From NCBI GenBank assembly GCA_024529925.1, contig JAFEUB010000797.1:33733-97732 (forward strand): 64,000 bases of DNA. The letters run 5' to 3'. The notes beneath the pieces are model-generated. The model saw only the letters and a program-made list of their open reading frames with translations, was not told where the DNA came from and did no database searches. This document shows positions 57,312 to 64,000 of this stretch, piece by piece. This stretch comes from Ophthalmolycus amberensis (taxonomy: Eukaryota; Chordata; Actinopteri; Perciformes; Zoarcidae). Made by a program: the position numbers and the translations under genes. Position 1 is the stretch's first letter, and each line of letters starts with the position of its first letter.

Positions 57312-58030
57312 TGAGTTCCTCTTTGGTCTCATGTCTCTTTCTCTATGTGCTTCTGTCTCTCCCTCTCCCTCCCCCAGCAGCCCTACCTTCTCTTTCCACT
57401 CTCTTTCGCTCCTCACTTCTCTCATTCCTTGCCTAGCAGTAGTCCTGGATTAGTTCCATTGCCTGGTTATCTAGTGTTGGCCTATTTTTCTCAGAAAACT
57501 ACAGTTTTTACTCTGCAGTTAAGGGGGGTAGTCTAAGTTTGCGTGGGTGTAAATGTGTGTGCGTGTGTTCAAAAGATGTTATCTAGATGTGTGTTTCGTA
57601 TTGAGAGTTGTGAAGATTATTTATTCAAATGTTATCCATTAGCAGTATATTCATTGTTACTTGGACAATACTTGTTTGATTCTGTTCTGACTGCGCTACT
57701 GAGAAATCTATACAAACATCTCAACTAGCAGCTGCAGCAATAGCCAGGAGCCTTTGTGTAAACATATGACATATGTAGTAAATAAAATATATATTCAAAA
57801 TATTAAACCGACTCAATTAAGAAATAATACATTCTTTGGATAAATTTAGCTTGCATCTTCCTTGATTAAGTATTATTCCTATTTGTTAATCAAGGCATTA
57901 TTCCCCTTTTTTTGTTTTTGTCATTTACATTATGACACCAATACTTTTAGAAGCAAGGATTACATTTTTGAGCAGAAACTATAATCATGTACATTTATGA
58001 GATCTTCTGAAATTTTCTTGACATTATAAC

Positions 58031-58045
58031 CCCCCCCCCCCCCCC
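58031..58045. repeat. (C)n tract
   Basis: Uninterrupted run of about 15 C. Confidence 0.95.
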
Positions 58046-58447
58046 TTTCCTCACTGCCATTATTATTCAAGCTACAGTAAATTAATAAATACATACACCA
58101 TTAGGTGCTTGAGAAAGCCAAAACATGATCAAGCGAAACTGAGAGGAGAAGAGCACAGAAGAGGGTGAGGAAGTGTAGAAGGGAGAGCAGAGAAGGAAAG
58201 GTTTGACAGCTGAATAAATGAACCAGGAAGTTAAAGTTCGTGAGCAATGATGCAAACATTTCTGAAAACTAGTGGTAGTGTGTGGTGTGTGTGTGTGTGT
58301 GTGTTAGGTGTTTATGCCTACGTATGTGTGTATTAGTGTGCTGATCACAAGTTGTGTAGACAAAATTCCTCGTTCTGTTTCTCAATTATTACTGGTCGTT
58401 TTAAGTCATATAGGCTGAAGGAGTATTTAGATGCGGAGTCAGTGATT

Positions 58448-58630
58448 CTAATACCACACACTATTTGTCAAATTCAGCAAATATGTCTTCGCGGTTTTAA
58501 TTTTGTTACGAAGGCTGAATCCACGCTCTGCTGCCGCACTGGAGACTGCACTTACCAGACATGCTGAACGCGGGATTTCCTGATCCTGCCTCCACTCCGC
58601 TTCACTGGGAGGAAATCCCGCAGCATGCAA
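58448..58630 (-). pseudogene. hAT transposase C-terminal fragment
   Basis: A minus-strand frame reads SAVSSAAAERGFSLRNKIKT followed by a diverged end. ERGFS within a Ser/Ala-rich lead and a following N-x-IKT is the signature of the C-terminal dimerisation region of hAT transposases. The rest of the transposase is not found nearby; 58350-58445 reads without stops on the same strand (SKYSFSLYDLKRPVIIEKQ) but I do not recognise it. The N-terminal half of the frame is hairpin sequence, so it is likely not original. Confidence 0.6.
58560..58627. repeat. Inverted repeat (hairpin)
   Basis: CATGCTG + AACG + CGGGATTTCC on the left is mirrored by GGAAATCCCGCAGCATG on the right, with a 30-base loop and a 4-base bulge. 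Paired length is 17 bp. Confidence 0.85.
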
Positions 58631-58829
58631 TCCTTTTACATCAGTGGCTCAGCTGCACCGTCTGGAGTTTTCCGTCATCATTGAAAACAATTCAGTCAAT
58701 GACAGAAAATGTTCCGTTAACTCTGGTTCTTACTATGGAAGGTGACCTCTCTCCATCTCACATTACACACATGCACAAACGCCAAACAAACATTTTCATA
58801 ACATGATGTTTCGTTGATGATTTTGCTTT

Positions 58830-60450
58830 AGCAATACAACAGGCCTACATCTTTAAGAGCAACTTTGAGGTTGACCATTCCAACATGTACCGAAGAAATA
58901 TCCATATATGTTTATTCTTGATTTTTTTGGATCAGCCATAAGAGGTCAGGTACAACAATAATAGACATGGACCCAGGAGTGACCAGGGAACACCTTGTGG
59001 TTTGAGCAGATCCTGTGGCAGACTGGCAGCTGTTTTGGTTAGTGACTCGTGTTGACTAACGTTTGCTACATGCTCTTCACCATTAAATTAGCAACTGCTG
59101 GTTGCATTGAAAAAAACATTTCACGTATTCCTTCCAGCTGAATTTGTGCTGGTCTATGACGAATACAACCACTGGCACCGGTAGAAGCAGAGGCTGCAGA
59201 TGAGGACAGACGTGTCCTTTAGCTGTTAACGTTCCAAAAATAATTGTATTATTTTAATTAGTATGCAATTTAGTCTTGGCCTCATCTCACGGTTTAAATG
59301 CCATTTCAGTGACTTTTTTCAGCATGAAGAGAGCGGAATACCACAGTGAAAAGACCACTTTTACGATACAAAGGTACAGACACGTGTATTACTGTTGATT
59401 AGAATGTAATACTTAATTCACATTTGCAAAACATCTATCACAACTAAAAACAGATCCTTGACTTTGAGACTTGACAGTTAATTCCGAAACTAAAACTCAA
59501 CTGATGTTAAGTTTAGGTTTAGTATATTAAAGCAGCTCTGCCCATGCTCTTATTCCGGTTACCATGAGGGTAAGTCTATCTATATCTATACATCCTATAA
59601 TACAATAATCCTAACAATGTGAATACTGCAATCACAATTTACCTTAAAGCCAAGTGGAGCAACGTAATGTAGAAAGTAAAGAGGGTGTCTGGGAGTAAGC
59701 TATAAGGAGCAAAGACCAATGGCACAAACAGATACATATTAATAAAAACTCTGGTCCTCGAGATGTGACGAGCACTTCGGTGCAGCTAAGGTGTTTCTAC
59801 GTAATAGTAGAGGTGTAGAAGAAGATAGTAGAGGTAATGAAGTATTTGTTCAAGTCTATCTTAGCCACACGCCAATAATGTCATTGAGAGAGTTATTTTT
59901 CCTTGCAAACATTTGTCATTTCCACACTGGCTGTGAAGTGATACCAAAACACACCAATGACAGACACCAATTCAGGAGACGAGGGACAAAACAACACAGC
60001 CCTCATTCTGTGTGTTTTGCAGTCCAGGTTAGTCAAATTAGGTTGGTCTTTTTAGGACGATATTCCTTCCTTGCTAAGCCAGATGCCTTTGGACAATCAG
60101 CTGCAGTATTCAGGCAACCGGATGCAATGCAGTAAAACAGCTTTGTGTTAAGAATGCATTGTGTTGAAAGGCGTTTCTAAGCTTCGGTCTGCCCGCACTG
60201 ACATAAGGGACACAATGCTTACTCGTGAATTATGAAGCAAAGTCTGACAGTGCACGATAAACCAATTTCTCTGGTCACCACAACAAGTGCCCCATTAATT
60301 GTGATGGAAATGATCAAGTGGAAGCAATTACTTTTTATTTGTAAATTTCATGAATAGTTGAAAATGTTTATTGGCCACAAATATTTCCTCGAACTGGAAA
60401 CATCCAAAGCAGTTCCTCTTCTGATGCCATGTCCTCTATCACTGTATTAG
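58830..60450. other. Non-coding stretch, no gene recognised
   Basis: Includes an open frame at 59791-60135 of 114 codons with no recognisable domain; context gives no support for it. Confidence 0.45.
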
Positions 60451-60460
60451 ATGTCTAACC

Positions 60461-60714
60461 TGTCACGGGGCATGATGAGGACTCAAGCGCAGACAGTCAG
60501 GTGTAGTGCAAAAAAGGGTTTTAATGAATAATCCAAAAACAAACGGGGAATCCAAGGAGTTTAAATAGTGACTAGAGCAGGTGAGGAGAGTTGTGCTGAT
60601 GAGGTGAGTGTGACTGGCAGGTGTACTGAATGAACTGATTAGGGACAGGTGAAGGAAGTGAGGAGCTACAGAAAAACACACACAAAACACACAAGGCAAA
60701 GCCTGATTGTGACA
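60461..60714 (-). mobile_element. Small solo LTR, family B
   Basis: 254 bp beginning TGTCACGGGG and ending GATTGTGACA, with complementary TGTCAC/GTGACA ends. It is flanked by TAACC at 60456-60460 and 60715-60719. On the minus strand a TATA-like CTATTTAAAC and an ATTAAA signal lie in LTR order, so it is read on the minus strand. No internal region. A small non-autonomous element of another kind with the same ends is not excluded. Confidence 0.7.
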
Positions 60715-60719
60715 TAACC

Positions 60720-63700
60720 TATATGATTTATGCAACCTTTAAAATTCCCTTAGATATAGTTTTGCAACCTTATTGCCATATGCCAGGTATTCTATTCTGG
60801 GAGTTTAGATTTGTTGATATTATTCATTTAGGAAGCAGTGTGATGTATATATTACAGTAGATTATAGCACAAAAGACAGTATGGAGGATATACAAATGTT
60901 TCCCCAAAAGTATAAGTCCACATTGTTTTAAGTCTGTCAATACCTAAATGATTGGGTACCCAGTGAAACAGGTTTTTATAAAGGCAGGAATGTATTTCAA
61001 AGTGTATCTGAAGCTTATGTGAGGCTTCAGCAGTCTGAGTTAATCAAGTCAAGTGGATAGACTCCAACTGTCTTTTTTGTGTAAAAATCTCTCTTTGTGT
61101 TTCCTGGAATTTTGAACAACATTGGAAGATATCAACATGATTTGTCTAACTCAAGAGCATTGAAGCAGGTGGAATGAATAAAGCAAGCAAACCCTGTTTC
61201 AACATTCATACGGGCACCTGACTGTTGATTAAAGACACAATTCTGAACCCATCCATCTGATATTGGCCGCAGCAGAGTTCCCTAAAAACATTTAGCTAAA
61301 TAGTAGTTTATATCAGGGCATAGTCTTGCCACAGTAGTCAGTGTTACCAGTCTTACACAGCGTTCTGGCATACACTGATTATATACTTGCCCATCCTCCT
61401 CACCCACGTTTCCCTTTTAAAATAATAACAAAATAAAAGTCATTTATTTCCTTTTTGCGTATCAGCAGCCGCATCCATTAAAGAAAATAATTGTTATTTG
61501 TAAAATACGACGAGTGTTATCAATAATACATATATTATCGATACATATATTATTGGATGATGGATGATACAATTGACTGAAAGTGAAAGTGTCTGCTCCG
61601 CACAGAGTCGCAGCACAGAGTAGAAGAGGTCAGATTTCAATGGACGGGATGAGAGAGAGTCAACAGACAAGATGATGGCGGAGGATTTTGTGTCAAAAGC
61701 GAAAAGTAAAAGTGCCTATTTAGAAATATTTCTAACTGAAACCCAATGCTAATCAACCTGATCATGTTAATGAGCTAATCTGGGAACTTTTGGTATGATG
61801 ATGCTATGCAGACAGTCAGTGTGCGCGGAGCAGCGGACCCTCAGCAAAAGTTTACCCAGAAAGGCCAGACGCAAAGCCATCCAACGTTAAAGATCAAAGT
61901 AAGTTCTCTACAGATATTGATATTCAGTGTAATCTGTATCACCGGTGTCGTCACAAGTTTATTAACTAGTGGGAAAAGAAAATGTCCTCACCTTGGACTC
62001 TTTATTAGATAAGTTTAAGAAAATGTGTGGCAACAACATAGACATCCCAAGTTGAAATGAAAATACACAGATGTGAGTTTTTGGTGTGGATGTATTTGAA
62101 CTGATGGAGGCCTCAGGTGAGCAGAAATGTTTGCATCCCTGTTCAAAATACATATGATGGCATGAAGTTTGTGATCTTCTGAGGAACTGATTAATTTGCT
62201 GGGGTGTAGATCAATTAAGAGTAAAAACATCAAAACACATTGGGCCATCAAAAAAAAAAAAACACTTAACTTGGTCCAAGTGCAGCTTGACAAACCACTT
62301 CTGCAAACGCCTCATGTGCAGCAGCTAAAGTGGGTACATGGTGAGCTGCTGACAGAGGACCCCCAGGGTACATGAGAGTAAGAATGTCAATGGTTTTCCC
62401 CGCTGTACCCTCTGACCTGACTCCATAACGTCTCTCCATCTGGCTCTGAGAAACTTGAAGTCAGATAAAATACAGCAGTACCTAAAATAAAATATACATT
62501 TTATATTTAGTAGACGGGAAGACTGGTTTAAGTGTGGATCAGATTCAAGAAGGTTTGGTCAATTCTAACTGTTATTGGCAACAAATTATGCAAATTAAAT
62601 ACAACACGTTGTTTGTCCTTGCCTCTAGAAGGGCAGAAGTGTTTTCCGATCTGATGTCCCTAAAAATGTATCTTCTTTACGAACGCTATGGTTCACGGTG
62701 CAAGATTAGAAAATGGGAACATTTGAATGACTTTTCAACAGCTCTCAACATGTTGACGGCAACTGGTGGCTCATAGCTAACGATGCTATCGGCGCTAACA
62801 GTGCAAACTACAGCAAAAGTGCAGACAGAGCTACCTCAGTGTTTACCTCAGTGGGGAACCAGAGGGTGGGTGTTATCAGCTGTAGAGCAGTGCAGAGCGG
62901 CGGCTGTGAGCTTGCCAGTGGAACAACGGTCTCATGCACGAACATGCCTTAAAAGCACACATAGCTATGTCAACAAAGCAAGGACAAGATCTGACATCAA
63001 CCCCACAGAGGGAGAGCGACTTCATTCTCTGCTCAGGTAGAAAGTTCCTTTTAATCACCACATCCCCGACTAACATGTCACATTCCCAGTGACACCTGGA
63101 TGTGACAAAGGCTCAGACAGTCTTAACTGGTAGAGGATTTAAAACGCCTTAAGACAGTGAATATGACAAACTGTACAAATTGTATTAAGCACGTGTTAGA
63201 AAGAGAACTAGGACACTTTACAGAAGCCAGACATTACATCAGAGACATCCAATACACCAGTAAACTGATACTCGTGATACTAAAAGGCAAGTCCATCTTT
63301 TGAGTCTCCCTCACTAACAGCCTGTAGGCTTGAGTGACGGCTGTAAAAAGTTTTACGTTTCTTCTTCAATGATGAAAAAATAATGAAAAATCGCTTGGGA
63401 ACTTTTCAGACCCCTTCAATATTTTCCTCATCTCTGCTGTGCATCAATGTGGGCAGTATGTGCGAAACAGTTTGGTTAAAGTACTGTGCATCGCAACACA
63501 CCACATCAACAAACTATGACTCAGGGAATGTGGACTTCATACTGTCTTTCGTGTACACTATAAACCACTGGCAAAGAGCAGGCAGTGGTTCCTGTATGAG
63601 AGAAGCTTTTCAATTTCAGAAAGAAATATTTTTACACTGTTGACATCTGTCATCAGAGCGAGTGGGATGAAGTGGAGTAACCACTGCTGACGCAGCGCTG

Positions 63701-64000
63701 CGGCTGGTAAGAAGAGGCCACAGATGCCGGATCAGCCCTTCTTCTATATACGAGATTGCAGCATTCCCCACACACAAGGTCGGAGGGCAGTTGGAGGGGT
63801 GGCTGTGAGAGAAAGATATATCCTGCCTCTTCTGTGCTTCTCTTGGCTCCATCCCACTGTTCATGTGGGCAGCCTAATGGGTTCATATCAGCAAGTCTTG
63901 CACCATTCAGCCAGAAGCTGAGAGGAGAGTGTGTTAGGTCAACCGACTGACCACTGCCTTCGTAGAGCTCAGACAGAGAAAAGGCAGCAGCTGGATAATT
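60720..64000. other. Non-coding stretch, no gene recognised
   Basis: No coding exon, RNA gene or element end recognised. The frames at 62534-63040 and 63616-63950 overlap on both strands and match no family. Confidence 0.5.

Larger units (their letters stand above)
56975..58340. other. Non-coding stretch with simple repeats
   Basis: GT tracts at 57276-57307 and 58280-58303, poly(C) at 58031-58045. A+T-rich segment 57760-58020 includes a 9-bp inverted repeat (see findings). Confidence 0.5.

Noticed and set aside
1..64000. CRISPR array, operons or bacterial features
   Set aside because: No regularly spaced direct repeats; everything points to a vertebrate genome.

Overview
The window looks like intergenic or intronic DNA of a bony fish (teleost). 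Reasons: A+T-rich sequence with very dense (CA)n/(GT)n and (CT)n microsatellites, a fish-type tRNA-derived SINE, L2/Rex-like LINE fragments, decayed Tc1 and hAT transposase fragments, and LTR elements of the kinds common in fish. I could not identify any host protein-coding exon with confidence. One possible 3' terminal exon near 18.3 kb is offered as a weak candidate. Most open frames across 0-34 kb and 45-64 kb are chance frames, many of them translations of simple repeats.

The dominant feature is a nearly complete Ty3/gypsy-type LTR retrotransposon at 34922-44499 on the + strand. It is flanked by a 4-bp TATA target duplication. It has two LTRs of 790 bp (the 3' copy is enlarged by a nested insertion), a primer-binding site matching the 3' end of tRNA-His, an intact 485-codon gag, and a pol that reads protease, reverse transcriptase, RNase H and integrase. 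A polypurine tract precedes the 3' LTR. Gag and pol are joined by a textbook -1 frameshift signal: GGGAAAC directly before the gag stop, followed by an 8-bp stem-loop. Pol carries three frame lesions, so this copy could not make a full Gag-Pol. The LTRs differ at only about 6 of 790 positions, so the insertion is young.

The most unusual finding is inside the LTR. It contains a GT-AG intron-like segment of 268 bp, and about 100-200 bp downstream a second copy of the two flanking exon-like blocks joined exactly at the predicted splice junction. The second copy also runs straight into the sequence that lies after a second predicted intron. This looks like a spliced leader cDNA written back into the LTR during reverse transcription. 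The 3' LTR is further interrupted by a 1180-bp non-autonomous hAT element (42994-44173, 8-bp target duplication ATACAGAG). That element carries remnants of a BED-finger transposase and a 28-bp perfect palindrome at one end.

Other mobile DNA, in order: a Tc1-like transposase fragment (69-345, minus); three decayed ~125-bp tandem units (5790-6070); LINE 3' ends with pentamer or hexamer tails (about 5310-5497, 6456-6836, 49440-49516); two solo LTRs of one family in the same orientation (31236-31829 and 51577-52223), each with its own 5-bp target duplication; a LINE fragment with endonuclease and reverse transcriptase pieces (46735-47625, minus); a tRNA-derived SINE (56172-56374); a hAT C-terminal transposase fragment beside a hairpin (58448-58630, minus); and a small solo LTR with TAACC duplications (60461-60714). 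The remaining sequence is unannotated non-coding DNA with many simple repeats.
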